A stretch of DNA of 64,000 nt from Phytophthora sp. 'mugwort' (GCA_033558025.1 JAUCEF010000005.1:744001-808000); one strand, 5' to 3'; positions 31,925-43,139 are shown, counted from the stretch's first letter. Numbers and translations: made by a program. The notes: generated by a model from the letters alone, not told the origin.

Positions 31925-34153
31925 CGATTTAATAATTTTTCAATCTCACCGAGGAGGGTTGAATCATCTTCATGTTATATACTGCAATCCTGCTGTAGTC
32001 AACGTTCAACCGTTGCTTTGCTGGTTCGAGCGACGGATCTGCTCCCTCCTCGATATCGTCTCGATAGATGACACTAGTCAAATCTGTTAATTTAGCAGAA
32101 ACAAGACCTTGAGCTAACAACCCTACCTCCTGCCCTCGTCGATTTTCAGACTCAATCCAATCATACAGAACTACATCAAGGTTGTCGTAGAGACGCCTGA
32201 TGCGATCGAGAGGAGCACTTTGAATATTTCGCTTGAGTCGTCGATCAGAGGGCATTGCCATCGCTGGGCACGAAATGTAACCCGAGAAGACAGCAGAGAC
32301 GCTGTAGACGATTGGACCGAGAGCGCTTTCTGTAACTCCGTTGTCAGTTCTGAGGCGATATACAGTACTACCGCCTATACCAAAAGTGAACGAATTTGAA
32401 GGTGCAATGTGCAAATAACTCGAAGGGCTCGTAGTACCAATTCCGAGGCGCCCAATAGAAGTTAGTATCATCCTTGTTGCTCCATTACTATACCAGTACG
32501 TGCTATCTCCTGAGCTGCTATGAGCTGTTCCGCCAACGGATATTTCTCAACTTGAAAAACTAGTACCATCGAGTAGGATGCTTCTCCTACCAGTGGATGG
32601 TGATATATTGTTATATAGGTGGAGCATAGTAGATCCACCGGCGGTTAGGCTCCATTATATGTACGTGAACTATTTAGGGTCAGCTGGTATGAACCGAAGG
32701 AGTTGCAGTATTTAGGCATGCTCTCTCATCATAAGAAGTAGTAGATTGTTTGATGATGCGAAAGCGCTCGTCGTCGAAGATCCTGATACGATATTGAGAG
32801 CTGGAGAGCTACTGTAAAATTGAGTTCCGGAATTCCCGCCTCATGCCTGTGATCCTAATACATAGCCGTGAAACCAACGGATTAATAATTAGTAGCAAAG
32901 TCAACGAGCTTGTGCTCTGAACGAATAACCACTTTGCATTCAGCAGAGCTTGTGCCAACTATTCCGGATTGATCGCACCCACCACAAGGTGAAGTAGTGG
33001 ACTGCATTTCTAAATAGTAGATGATCGGGTCCCGATGGTGAGTCCATCATCGCCAGAATCACGAAAGAGATATACTATTTCCTTGTTTGGAGTATTCCCG
33101 TAAAAAGAGATACAACCTGACCCAGCTACATTAAGTGGAACGCGGATCACATTAAGTGGATCGAAGATCAGAGCTTTGTTTGACGTGAGAACGCCATAGC
33201 CCCGTTCAACACGCTCAGGTCGATAGCTACTCCACTGAGTCTGTACGACGAATCGATATACGAGGATGCTCCAGTAATAGAAAGTACTCGTGATGGACCG
33301 GATATTGTTAGAGAGCCACCAATTGATAATCCGGATAGAGTACCGACGCTTGTGATGTTGGATTGAGTCGCTGTTTGAAGGGTACCACTGAGGTATTATG
33401 CATACAGTGCATTAATACAAGTAATATTACTGCTAGCGTTTAAGACAAGAGCTTTATTGGCTCCCTCAGAGTCTTTGGTTACTCCGTCAAGGACCGCTAT
33501 TTCTACCTCGCTGATCACTGCCGTACCGAGTGTTAAACTGCTACTGATGGTGAGCGATCTCAATGTGCCAATGACAGTTATATTCGACTGGGAGGGAGTG
33601 GCTAGGGTGCCTGTTCTTGAGGTAGAACTGAGCGTTGATAGACCGGTCTAATCCCGTGAAGCGCCAGTAAACGATAGATTGCCTGCAATAGTCAAAGCAG
33701 ATAATGATCCAAGCGATGTGATATTAGGCTGAGCCGCCGTCTGGAGCGTACCAGTCAGCGAAGTAGCTGCCAGCGAAGTAATTTTTTTCCGACAGATCCA
33801 GATCCATCCAGCATGAATACTTTTACCTGGCGTGGTAGCACTTGGGGTGATGTCGAGAGTTTATGCAGGAGGAGACGACACGATGGATCCATCCATTATC
33901 AAGCATACACAAGATAGTGCCCCAATACCATTAATATCATTGTTAGTATCTGGAGCAAGGGCTACACCTTGTGTTGCAAGTCCTGGGGTGATACCAGAAA
34001 AAACAAATGTTAGTCGATAATCATTCTTATCGAGGTAAAGCGTCTGGGCATACTCATAGGTCAGATAGCCGCTGGCATCTAACGTTAGATAGAATACACG
34101 ATTGTAGATCGGTGATATGAATATTGGCTGAGGATATGAGAACCAGAACTCGT
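31925..34153 (-). pseudogene. Fibre protein copy 1 with S74 endosialidase-type chaperone
   Basis: Receptor-type fibres of this class trimerise with a C-terminal intramolecular chaperone that cleaves itself off. N-terminus at 34153 (start codon ACG, where copy 2 has ATG): SGSH/FSYPQPIF, then FYLTLDASGYLTYEYAQTLYL. The shaft (32550-33800) consists of repeats resembling LQTAxQPNITSLGxLxxLxIxGN. The distal part has GRLGIGTTSPSSYLHIAPSN (32400-32460), and the chaperone has PSDRRLKRNIQ (about 32235-32260) and EVGLLAQGL, with the cleavage-site Ser and Lys present. Read through, about 740 codons. Several stops and frameshifts. The 3' end loses similarity to copy 2 near 31925, marking the element edge. 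Confidence 0.75.
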
Positions 34154-34204
34154 GTTTGTTTTTATCTCAATCTATATAGGATCCAGCAATTAAAAGACAC
34201 AACC
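34154..34204. promoter_or_regulatory. Bidirectional intergenic promoter region, copy 1
   Basis: The 51 bp between the divergent fibre 1 and ATPase 1 starts contain CTATATAG about 30 bp upstream of the ATPase ATG. The same 50-bp region lies at 40681-40730 with only about five differences, more similar than the coding sequence on either side. A promoter role is inferred. Confidence 0.5.
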
Positions 34205-34905
34205 ATGAGCGCTATTCCGGAGTTCGCTGCTTCATTGGGTAAGAAGTACAAGACAGCTGGTATGGGCGATATCACTGCGCTTGACATTAAAAGGCTATTT
34301 AGAATGATTGTCCTTGGACCCTCTTTCAGTGGGAAAAACAACCTATGCTTTTTCATCTCAAACATGCACCCCACGTATTCGCCTATTTAACGATTGGTCG
34401 CAATCCCCACCAAGAACTGTATGAGTACCTTCGCGACAAGCTTGAAGATTACATTACTTTCACTGATCCAGATACGCCTTCGAGCGTTGATCTAGTGCGT
34501 CATACACCATTAAGTTCCAATAAACCTGAGCTTGTTGTCGTAGCCGATTCCAGTAACGATAACCTACTCCAGAAGTATATCTTTTCTCACTATTGTACAC
34601 GTGGAAAACACTTCAAGGTGAGTACCGTTCCTAAGCCACAGCTATTTTGCAACTGATAAGATGATATGATTGAACAGTGAAATTGTTGCTATTCTACGAG
34701 CAAATAGTAAAAGGGACTTGCAAATGAGTGTCCGTGATTTCAATATAAATAGCATAGACGACAAAAAATAATGATTGCCTATAATAAAGTAATATCACGA
34801 GGCAGAGGTCAAATCTTACTTGTAGGCAGCGTCAAAGGTCAACTACGATATAAATTTAATAAAGTGCTTGAGGATGGAATAAGTACCATCCCACTAAATA
34901 TTTAG
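34205..34905 (+). pseudogene. A32-like DNA packaging ATPase, copy 1
   Basis: FtsK/HerA-type genome packaging ATPase. From ATG 34205 (MSAIPEF): KRLFRMIVLGPSFSGKNNL holds Walker A (GPSFSGKNN; the usual GKT is GKN). A frameshift follows at about 34360, then NPHQELYEYLRDKLEDYITF, PELVVVADSSND (Walker B-like), LLQKYIFSHYCTRGKHFK and, after more shifts, EIVAILRANSKRDLQM, ending near 34905. Matches copy 2 throughout. Dead by frameshifts; the Walker A threonine change also argues against activity. Confidence 0.8.
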
Positions 34906-34951
34906 GGAGTCTTTGAGCCGTACATTTTTTTATTTGATTACAATATACATA

Positions 34952-36033
34952 ATGTGGCTGAGCTCCTGAAGAAACTCTACTACGACCCAAAAACCGGACA
35001 TGTTGCTGCTCGAGCTCTATATAAAAAAGCGAGAGAATTGAACCCCAAAATTACGTTCAAAATAGTGAAGGAATGGTATGGGACTCGTCCAGATATTCAA
35101 CCCTTCCAGGAACAGAAAATACACTACGATGGGTTCAAGACACGTCCCATAACCCAAATTCATGGCAGATGGATCTCGGCTTTCGGGAAAAGCGACCAAT
35201 ACTGACAGTTATCTATATCAACTCACGGATTGGCTACGCTAAGTTGCTCAAAAATAAGACTGCATCTGTCGTATTGACTGCGCTAAAAGTCATTCGATCT
35301 CATAAGGCAAACATCATCACCAGCGACTGTGGTAGCGAGTTCATGAACAAACAAGCACAGGCATGGTTCAATCCAAAAACATCGAGCATTACAATAACAA
35401 GCCAGGAGATCACGGAACAATGGGAAAAAATTGAGCGATTCAACAGAACGATAAAACAGAGGCTTACTAAGATATCACTCAAGAAGATTTACGCAGAAGC
35501 TTATCAGCGACATTATTGTTAACTATAATGTCGCTATTCGCCGATCTATCGGAATGACCCAAACGAGGCCAAAGGTATGGTCATGGAGCCGGAGCTGGAT
35601 CACAATAAAGCGGAAGCTGATAAAGTTGACAACAAATTTGAAGTAAGAACAAATGTGCTATACCGACTCAAGAAGCAAACATTCAGCAAAGAGTCAGCTC
35701 GCTGGAGCAAGGCTGTGTATACGATCATCGGAACAGATTGGTAATCGAGTACAAATCAAGTCCAGAAGTGATCATACGCTCTACAAGGCAGCAAATGATC
35801 TAAAAATGATACAATCAGAGACAACGGATGCCACTATTAATCGTGGGGATATCCTCGAAGCTGAGAAGATATTAGATCGCAAAATGATGAAGAATAAAAA
35901 GCACAAATTCTTAATCAATGGATCGGTTATGATGATTCACGTGGGAGCGGAGCCACAAGACAATCTCCGCTTGATCAGCAAAAACAGAAGATCAACTCTC
36001 GAAAAGGAGTACTGGGATTCAAAAAATATATAA
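34952..36033 (+). pseudogene. Retroviral-type DDE integrase with chromodomain
   Basis: Polinton integrase that would insert the element into the chromosome. N-terminal AELLKKLYYDPKTGHVAARA, then the catalytic core: WQMDLGF (first Asp, about 35165), ILTVIYINSRIGYAKLLKNK, NIITSDCGSEFMNKQ (second Asp, about 35328) and KIERFNRTIKQR (Glu, about 35436). Spacing from the second Asp to the Glu is exactly 35 residues. The C-terminal part has a chromodomain-like block (EKILDRKMMKNKKHKFLI ... EPQDNLRLI, 35860-35980). Frameshifts near 35080-35170, 35525, 35620 and 35930. The residues of the DDE triad all remain. Confidence 0.85.
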
Positions 36034-36166
36034 ACTTTGAGACATAATCAGCTGGGTAATAAATTTGATAGAGACATCCTCTGTAAGTTTTGACAAATAT
36101 ATTATCCGCCATTTTTTTATACGAGTTTTTATATGCGACTTTATATATATACTCCAAATAAAAGGA
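36034..36166. promoter_or_regulatory. AT-rich intergenic region with TATA-like box
   Basis: TTATATATATACTCC at 36141-36155 lies just upstream of the small CxxC ORF start at 36167. A promoter role is inferred from position and from similar boxes before other genes of the element. Confidence 0.35.
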
Positions 36167-36465
36167 ATGTGTACGAACTGTTTAGATAAAGACCGCGAGC
36201 TTGTTAAGATACGGCGAAAGTTGTGGATAATTCAGGAAGTATTAAAAAAAAACGCATTAAAAACGAGTTGCTGAATCTTGATGCAGTATCCAATTTCCGC
36301 ACAACTGTTGTAAATCGTAGATATCAACATGAATTGGAAGCAATCTTTGGCGTTCTATTTCATTGTATTAAGGAGAGATATTTTAGCCTTTTTAAAAAGA
36401 GAAACACCACCTTTCATACATGTCTCCCGTACCGACACGATTCAGTTATGCCGAGCTTTTGGTAA
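36167..36465 (+). pseudogene. Small CxxC protein of the Polinton-like element
   Basis: From ATG 36167: MCTNCLDKDRELVKIRRK, then a run of nine A residues (36244-36252) where the frame shifts to KKRIKNELLNLDAVSNF and RRYQHELEAIFGVLFHC. Joined, this would be a helical protein of about 95 residues with an N-terminal CxxC that could bind zinc. No family recognised. The homopolymer could be a true frameshift or a sequencing error. Confidence 0.4.
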
Positions 36466-36636
36466 TTATGAGTACTCATTTTTTATGGTACCCATGATAT
36501 AGCCACAATGTTCCCCAAATCAAATCCCTCGCTCAGAGAGAGCAAAAGCAGTAGGGGCTTCTTGAGCGAGCCAGCGACGCGTTAGGCAAGCTAACATCAA
36601 GTGCGGTATGTATGAAGGTGCGTTGGTGGGCGAGCG

Positions 36637-38959
36637 ATGTCAATAAAACTATTAGCTAATACACTATCGTCCACATCAACTCAGACAGATTTGTCTGATT
36701 CCTTAAAAAAATCTGAGTGATAAATTCTCCCAGACAAACTCTGAGGTCTCATCTATTCCTGAAGTAAATATTAGTATAAGAGAAAAAGGTTCTCTCAGGT
36801 CAGAACATACTGGGAAGAAATACAAAGGATATAAGCATATTGACTGGGTAGCTACTGAAGAACTAATCAGGGATATCTTATATTAAGATGAAAGCAACTC
36901 AAGCGATGAAGTTGGAGTCATGAGTGATGAGAAAACCAAGCGTGAACAGTCACTCTATTGAAAAAAAAGAAGCGAGCTGGTGAGGAATTAGAGGAACACG
37001 AAGTTGTTAGCATCGTAGACTACCTGACATTCATTTTGGTCGGAAATCAAGTTCGACAACAGCTGATAATGAACACAATCGAATTCAGTTGCGTTGGATT
37101 ATTTATATAACATGAGATATTAGAGTCTAATGGCCCGATGAAGAGTATTGTGCCAATCTGCAAAGAGATGTATAAATCGGACGGAAACAAACTCAAACAG
37201 TATGTCTGGGTTAAAGAAGGATCCATAGATATGTATGGAAAAGGATCAAATTTGAAATATCCTTCATCAAACAACAAATGAATGGCAATCAACACTCATA
37301 GCCTTTTTAAACATGATCAATAGCAGGGGTTTAGAACTCTCTATGCTGGGGAAAATGGATGCTGAAAGGGTTATAAAATCATATGAAGCTACTGCTGATG
37401 ATAACGAACGAGACGGACGTCATGGTGTTAAAACTGGACTAGACGAAGACTTGGATCAAAATTTATCTATCCCCGACAGTGAAGCTAAAATGCTGTACGA
37501 GTATGATTATAAGATTCGTCATGAGAACGTTATGATTCCATTTCGCCTTCGACTGTTGTAGATGCTAGAAATGGTGCAAAAGCTCACCCAACCTACTATT
37601 TTGGTGCCCCAATGCGCAATAGTATTCTAAATATCCGAAACAAGGACAATAAAATTGTATACGGAAAAGCTTGGACGGATGTGATGAAGGCCATTGATGG
37701 ATGGATACGTTCAATGCACTACTAAATGCGGTAGAAGATGTACATCAGGCAGACTGTGAGCAATATTGAATCTCCAGCAACCAAAGAAGAACTGAAAATG
37801 ATTGATAATGTAAATGCCAATTTCAAGATTATTCGTGAAGTCATCTTTAGCAACGCATCTGATATAAAAGTGCAAAGTGCTTAGCCGTATGATCATGACG
37901 AAGTTTTACAAACCCTCCATGATGACGCTGAACGGGCTTACTAGGGGTGTGGCGAGGATGCTAAACATCTCGGAATAGTCCAAAAACAGGTGGAAACCGC
38001 CCAAAAGGAGGCGAGAGGTTTTAACTCTCAGCGAACAAAATCAAAATTGAAAGCAATAAGATCATCGTTTCGAGCCGCTAAAGCAGCAGTAAGCGCTACC
38101 AAGACGGTTTATATCACTAATGCAAACAAGTATCATAGTATGAGACGTGAGTTGGGGAAAAAGAAAGGACGAATCGTAGGTCGTGGTCAAAGAGGCGCAG
38201 GTGTAGCCCCACTGGATGGAGTAGTCAGACACGGTAGAACCTACAACCTGAATGAGAGTCAGCGTTTTGCTACCCCGTCTGCATACGTATATCGTCAGCT
38301 TGGTAGTACATTCGTTTGCCAGATCTGGATGCCACAACACTCGTAATTGTTCAGCCTAACCGTCGGAATGCGTCCTAAACGTCAGATCCGTATAGCCTCC
38401 AAACCATGATCAGAACCCTTGTGTATAAGCAACACATCGATCAAGTTGCTTACGGTAACCTCAGCATCGACGACAAAAAGAATGTTCAAGGAGATCCTTG
38501 CCATCACCCATCTCCAGTATAATTTCCAGGATAAACTCGAGGACCCCTAAAGACTCTACGAGCTGAGTATGATAAGCTGAAGGGAGAGCTTGAATTAGGT
38601 AATGATGCTCCAAGCATCATAAAGCAGCTAAGTCTCTCACTGTAGATATGTACAACAATCAACTTATCAATGATAACGAATTTAGAGATATTATCATTCA
38701 CCTACTATAGTTACAGATCATGTTTTTCTTTAATCCGCGCATTATTTCCAGATGAGGTGATATATATGGAAACAATAGCTATCTCAATGTTGCTGAGCTT
38801 AAAGCTATCATGACGAATTTGACCAATGATCGACCACAGAAAACACAGGCAGCAGTTTGGGCAACTGACCTTAACAAAACTGTCAAGAGGACAGATGCAT
38901 CGACCCAGACTGAGGGAGGTCGTTTGTGGGCTTACCAACCAAAGAAAAAAAATCTGTAA
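36637..38959 (+). pseudogene. Large coiled-coil protein of the Polinton-like element
   Basis: From ATG 36637 (MSIKLLANTLSS), through EHTGKKYKGYKHIDWV, MNTIEFSCVGLFI, EWQSTLIAFLNMINSRGLELSML-type and KAHPTYYFGAPMRNSIL. Then a long basic helical region (EARGFNSQRTKSKLKAIR, 37980-38180), and C-terminally DKLEDPLKTLRAEYDKLKG and ELELGNDAPSIIKQL (38530-38640), ending KKKNL at 38959. It totals about 770 codons with perhaps ten interruptions. The C-terminal GxLxxGNDxPxLIKxLK pattern recurs, as far as I recall, in large uncharacterised proteins of Polinton-like viruses; function unknown. Its stop lies only 9 bp from the fibre 2 stop. Confidence 0.6.
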
Positions 38960-38968
38960 AAACGCTTA

Positions 38969-40680
38969 CTATCTAACTTCTGTCGTTATTTTTTGTTGTT
39001 TATACTTCTCAATCTTACTAAGTAAGTACTGTATCATCTTCATACTATATACAGCAATTCGGCTATAATCAACGTTCAGCTGTTGCTTTGCTGGTTCTAG
39101 AGATGGATCTTCTCCTCTCTCTATAACGTCTCGATAGAAAAACTATACTAAATCAGTCAGATGTGCAGATACTAAGTCTTGGGCGAAAGACCGACCTCTT
39201 GGCCTTGACGATTCTCCGATTTGATCCAGTCGTATAAGCATACATCAACGCTGTCGTAGAGTCTTTTAATACGATCGAGATGGGCCACCTGAATATTCGT
39301 CTTAAGGCGCCTATCGCTAGTCATAGTCATAGCGGAGCAAGCAATGTATTCCTCCGAACCCAGCACTAACGCCATAGCCTATAGGACCTAGAGCGCTCTC
39401 GGTCACTCCTGAGTCCGTCCTCAGTCTGTAAACAGTACTACCACCCGTCCCGAACGTGAAAGAAACTGTGCCGGGAACGTTTAGATGAGCTGAAGGATAG
39501 GTCGTTCCGATTCCGACTCGGCCCCGGCGATCAAAATCATTGCGGTGCTGTCATTCACTCCAGAAAGCAGGTCGTTATTCGCTTTACAACCAAGCCATGC
39601 GGCGTTCGCCGATGTACCAGCAGAACCATTATGAACCTTTATTTAAAATTCCACCGGAGTCGCGTTAGAACCGACAAACCGACACATGCGTGTATAACTG
39701 GAATACAGGTAATCAAGCCCGCTACCTTTGATTTGAAAATACTCAGTCGTTGGAGTATTGTTTATACCAAGCTCGGTCAGACTACCTACCGTCGTTATGT
39801 AAGGTTGGTTGCCGTACCCCAAGGCCCATTTAGCAAACCACTCGAAATGATGTTGCCCGATACGCTTAGAGAAGCTAGCGTACCAACACTCGTTATATTT
39901 GGCTGGGAGGCAGTCTGGAGAGTACGTGAAAGCGATGTAGCAGATATCGTACCAATATTTGAAATATTGCGACTTGATGATATCACTGTCGTAAAACCGA
40001 TTTGAAGCGATCCGAAGTCGCCAATCGTGCCAGAAGTCTTCGTAGTACCATTGACGGTAGCAGATGAGAATGAATTAACACATGAGAAGTCTTTCGTGAA
40101 TTTAGAACCATTGCCTTTGAATCAGTAGCACCGCCCTCTGTTATGCCGAGGTAGTACGCTTGGTTAAATGTAGTGTAAGCCGATACACCATCTCAAAACT
40201 TCAACGATGTTATCTGTAAGCCTGTTCCAGCTGTAGCCAACGTCAGCGATGAGAGAGTACCAACAGACGTAATTGATGTCTGAGCTGCCGTGTTAATGCT
40301 TCTATAAATGTTGGTAGCAATGAGCGAGCTATAGCGCCTGAGCCATCAAGTACCAAGGCTATTTTATTAGCGGCTGTCCATGAAGTGATGCTCATTACGA
40401 ATCAGGAGTAGATGACACGCTAGAGCCATTCACAGTTAGACTGGTACAAGATAGAGCCCCAATGCCACCAGCATCTTTGTTTGTACCCGGTAAAAGCGCT
40501 ACACCTTGTGCAGCTGTTCAGGAGTAATACCGGTAATGTAGGTTAGTCGGTATTTATTCTTGCGAATGTATAAAGTCTGTGCATATTCATATGTTAGATA
40601 ACCACTGGCGTCTAGCGACAGATAGAATTCAAGATCGGTGATAAGAATACTGGTTGAGGATACGAGAAACCAGAACTCAT
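38969..40680 (-). pseudogene. Fibre protein copy 2 with S74 chaperone
   Basis: ATG at 40680 (MSSGFSYPQPVF), TYEYAQTLY block, shaft repeats such as SRTLQTASQPNITSVGTL (39795-39990), VGIGTTYPSAHLN-type distal block (about 39480-39520), then SDRRLKTNIQVAHLDRIKRL (about 39280-39340) and a final coiled-coil ending at 38969. About 570 codons, so the shaft is shorter than in copy 1. Frameshifts and stops interrupt it. The chaperone Ser-Asp-Arg-Arg-Leu-Lys motif is intact in both copies. Confidence 0.75.
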
Positions 40681-40730
40681 GTTTGTTTTTATCTCAATCT
40701 ATATAGATCCAGCGATTAAAAAACGCGACC
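40681..40730. promoter_or_regulatory. Bidirectional intergenic promoter region, copy 2
   Basis: Fifty bases between fibre 2 and ATPase 2, nearly identical to 34154-34204, with CTATATAG and an ATTAAAA stretch before the ATPase ATG. Confidence 0.5.
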
Positions 40731-41435
40731 ATGAGCGCTATTCCAGATGTTGGTGCTTCGCTGCCGAAAACGTTTAAGTCTGCCGGTATGGGCGATATTC
40801 CTGCACTGAGCATTAAAACGTTATTTTAGAATGGTTGTCCTTGGGCCTTCGTTCAGTGGAAAGAACAACCTCTGCCTTTTCATTCTCAACCATTCACCTC
40901 ATGTATTTGCTCATCTCACGATTGTTGCCCGTAATCCACATCAAGAACTGTATGAGTACCTCTGCGAGAAGCTTGAAGATTTCATTACTTTTGCTGACCC
41001 AGATACACCCCCGAAAGTTGATCAAGCGTCATACACTCATGAGATCTAACAAACCTGAGCTTGTTACCATAGACGACTACATCAACGACAAACTACTCCA
41101 GAAAAATAGATTTGTCCATTATTTTAGTCGCGACGTCACCACATTTCAAGCTATAAGCCATAATTTTAAGCCAAAGCTACGTTGCAACCGATAAGATGAT
41201 ACGCTTAAACTACGAGTATGTAGCAATCCTAAAGGTTAATTCAAAGCGAGCTTTGCAGATGGTTGTCAAAGATTTTAATACCAAGGGTGTAGATGATCGC
41301 TCAATCGTCTATTATTACAATAAGGCAACAGACAGAAAAGGGCATATGCTGTTCATCGACTTTGTAAAAGGACAAATCAGTAAAATTTCGATCAGCCGAT
41401 CGTTACTGATCACTAATTCCAATTTATCAATTTGA
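40731..41435 (+). pseudogene. A32-like DNA packaging ATPase, copy 2
   Basis: ATG 40731 (MSAIPDVGASLPKTF), a stop at about 40827, MVVLGPSFSGKNNL (Walker A), NPHQELYEYLCEKLEDFITF, SNKPELVTIDDYINDKLLQK (Walker B-like DD), YFSRDVTTF, then in another frame EYVAILKVNSKRALQMVVKDF, ending at 41435. The coding sequence is roughly three-quarters identical to copy 1 over the first 80 bases by eye. It has fewer frameshifts than copy 1. Confidence 0.8.
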
Positions 41436-41466
41436 AATCTACCTACCATCATATACGAAAAAAGAA

Positions 41467-42321
41467 ATGGCTAGCTTTCTAAAAATTGATTCAAATAATA
41501 TCGCAGCTGACGGATATAACTCGTCGTGGAAATACCAGTTTCCTGGATCCGCAGCTAATTTTCATGATGTTGTTTGCGCCGTACAATCGATAATGATGTA
41601 TAACAGTGAGTATAGCATTGATGCTATACAATTCCAAAGCACAGGCCTGAAACTTGAAGTACCTACGGCTGCTACTACCTCTATCATTAGTTTAAATCTC
41701 GCTGGTGGTATTACTCCTATGACGATCTTAATCGTACCATATAAACCACCTTGTTCAATGCTGGAGCATATTTGATTAATGGATCTGGGAACAACGTATT
41801 TTATATCAAAATTAGTGAGAACAGTGTATATTGCGCGTGTCAGGTCGATTTCTCCCCGACTCGTTCAAGTCTTCCAGCTGGTTACACGAGGCCTGCTACT
41901 GGTCGATTTCCGCTGGTGCTTCTGGATTGCCTACTACTACTCGCGTCCCTCGCCTTATCATCGAAATGTCGATTTTGGGAGAGTAGTCGGTCTGACTGTA
42001 TGTACATATCCTGCTGCCTCAGCGATAGTTGCTAGCGCCCAGCTGTCAAATATCATTCCACAAATACATCCTACAAGCTCATGTATAGTTCGTTGCGATT
42101 TAATCAAAAACGAGTACGTTGAATCCCGTGATATTGTCGGCGCATTTGATAGAGGTGATGCTCAAATCGGTCAATTAATCTCACATAAGCCGTCTCAGTA
42201 CGCCTGGATGAATTGTCACAGTGGGTCTCGCTCTATAATTACAATCTCTATTTACAACCAGAACGATAAGAAGGTAATCTTTCGTGATACTTCTGTTTCG
42301 ATCATGCTCTTGCTGAGATAA
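41467..42321 (+). pseudogene. Minor capsid (penton-like) protein
   Basis: ATG 41467 (MASFLKIDSNNIAADGYNSSWKYQFP, typed in part): SWKYQFPGSAANFHD and MMYNSEYSIDA match the N-terminal YxF-P ... YNS-xxNI pattern of Polinton minor capsid proteins. The frame shifts at about 41715 to YYSYDDLNRTI and LFNAGAYLINGSGNNVFYI, and again near 41910. The C-terminal jelly-roll part (41990-42321) reads on with AWMNCHSGSRSIITISI. Two frameshifts and one stop. It follows ATPase 2 by 31 bp. Confidence 0.65.
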
Positions 42322-42354
42322 AAAAAGGATGGTCTCTGCACATATTTTTTATCG

Positions 42355-42579
42355 TTATAATCTAAATGAACCTGCAACCATAGGTTTCGAGCCCCCAGTC
42401 TTCTTCATAGACCGTAGTCTAGCCATATGATCTCGGGCTTCTTGCGATCCCTTCACAAATTCCTTTTTCTTGACAATATCGACACCATAGCGACGACGGA
42501 CTTCACCACGAAGACATCTAACTAAATCTCGGTGTTCAGGCTTAATAGTCTTAGTAAGGAGAAACTTTCTCTCCAGCAT
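42355..42579 (-). CDS. Small 74-aa protein of the Polinton-like element
   Basis: An open frame from ATG 42579 to a stop at 42355: MLERKFLLTKTIKPEHRDL ... VRRRYGVDIVKKKEF ... HMARLRSMKKTGG. Basic (many Arg/Lys) with no recognised domain. It lies in line with the PX-like and protease genes on the minus strand, so it probably belongs to the virion gene cluster. One of the few ORFs in the element without a visible lesion, though its short length makes that weak evidence of constraint. Confidence 0.5.
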   Translation of the reverse strand: MLERKFLLTKTIKPEHRDLVRCLRGEVRRRYGVDIVKKKEFVKGSQEARDHMARLRSMKKTGGSKPMVAGSFRL

Positions 42580-42634
42580 CGTCTACATCAGTTAAAATAC
42601 CCTTGCGCTTCGTGTAAGCGAGAGCGCGTATTTT

Positions 42635-43139
42635 TTATTTGGCTCCTTTCTTAACATCAGACAGACGTCCTCCGAGATCATTAGTATCGCTGTCGCTATC
42701 ATAAATTTCGATACCCGTCATAGATCGGATAGCAGCTCTGGCTGGAACGGCTGCGGTTGGTTGACCAGCATACGTTGCAAGTGCGGGGACAGCTACATCA
42801 GCAACTCGAGACAAAATGCCCGAGTCCTTTGCAAATTTGAAAGCAGACTTGATACCTCCCCAAAATTCTCCCCAGATACTCGCTCCATGCATACCTCCAC
42901 CTTGCATGTGCTTGAATAAGTAGCCAATCTCTTTTTTTTGTAATGGCTAACCGAGTTCCTTTACCAGACTTACGAGCTCGAAGAGCTTTAGCATATGATT
43001 CAGGATGAAGATGGAGCGTAGTACCAAAACCATTTAACTCACCCTTCCTCAATGATAGAGTGCCTGTCTTCAATGCCCTCTTCGGCTTTGTCTCTGGGAT
43101 AGACGCTAAACCTGCTAACTCTTTGAACATCTTGTTCAT
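42635..43139 (-). pseudogene. PX-like (adenovirus pVI-like) capsid accessory protein
   Basis: N-terminal half from ATG 43139: MNKMFKELAGL, then TGTLSLRKGELNGFGTTLHLH and AKALRARKSGKGTRLAITKK. One frameshift at a run of seven T residues (about 42931-42937), then HMQGGGMHGASIWGEFWGG, IKSAFKFAKDSGILSRVADV and ALATYAGQP, ending at 42635. The amphipathic SIWGEFWGGIKSAFK segment preceded by GGG resembles the processed pVI/pX peptides of adenoviruses and Polinton PX proteins, which are cut by the viral protease. Assignment by analogy. The frameshift is in a homopolymer. Confidence 0.55.

Noticed and set aside
42798..43139. 113-codon ORF as a separate gene
   Set aside because: Joins the 42635-42907 frame across a homopolymer frameshift to make one PX-like protein.
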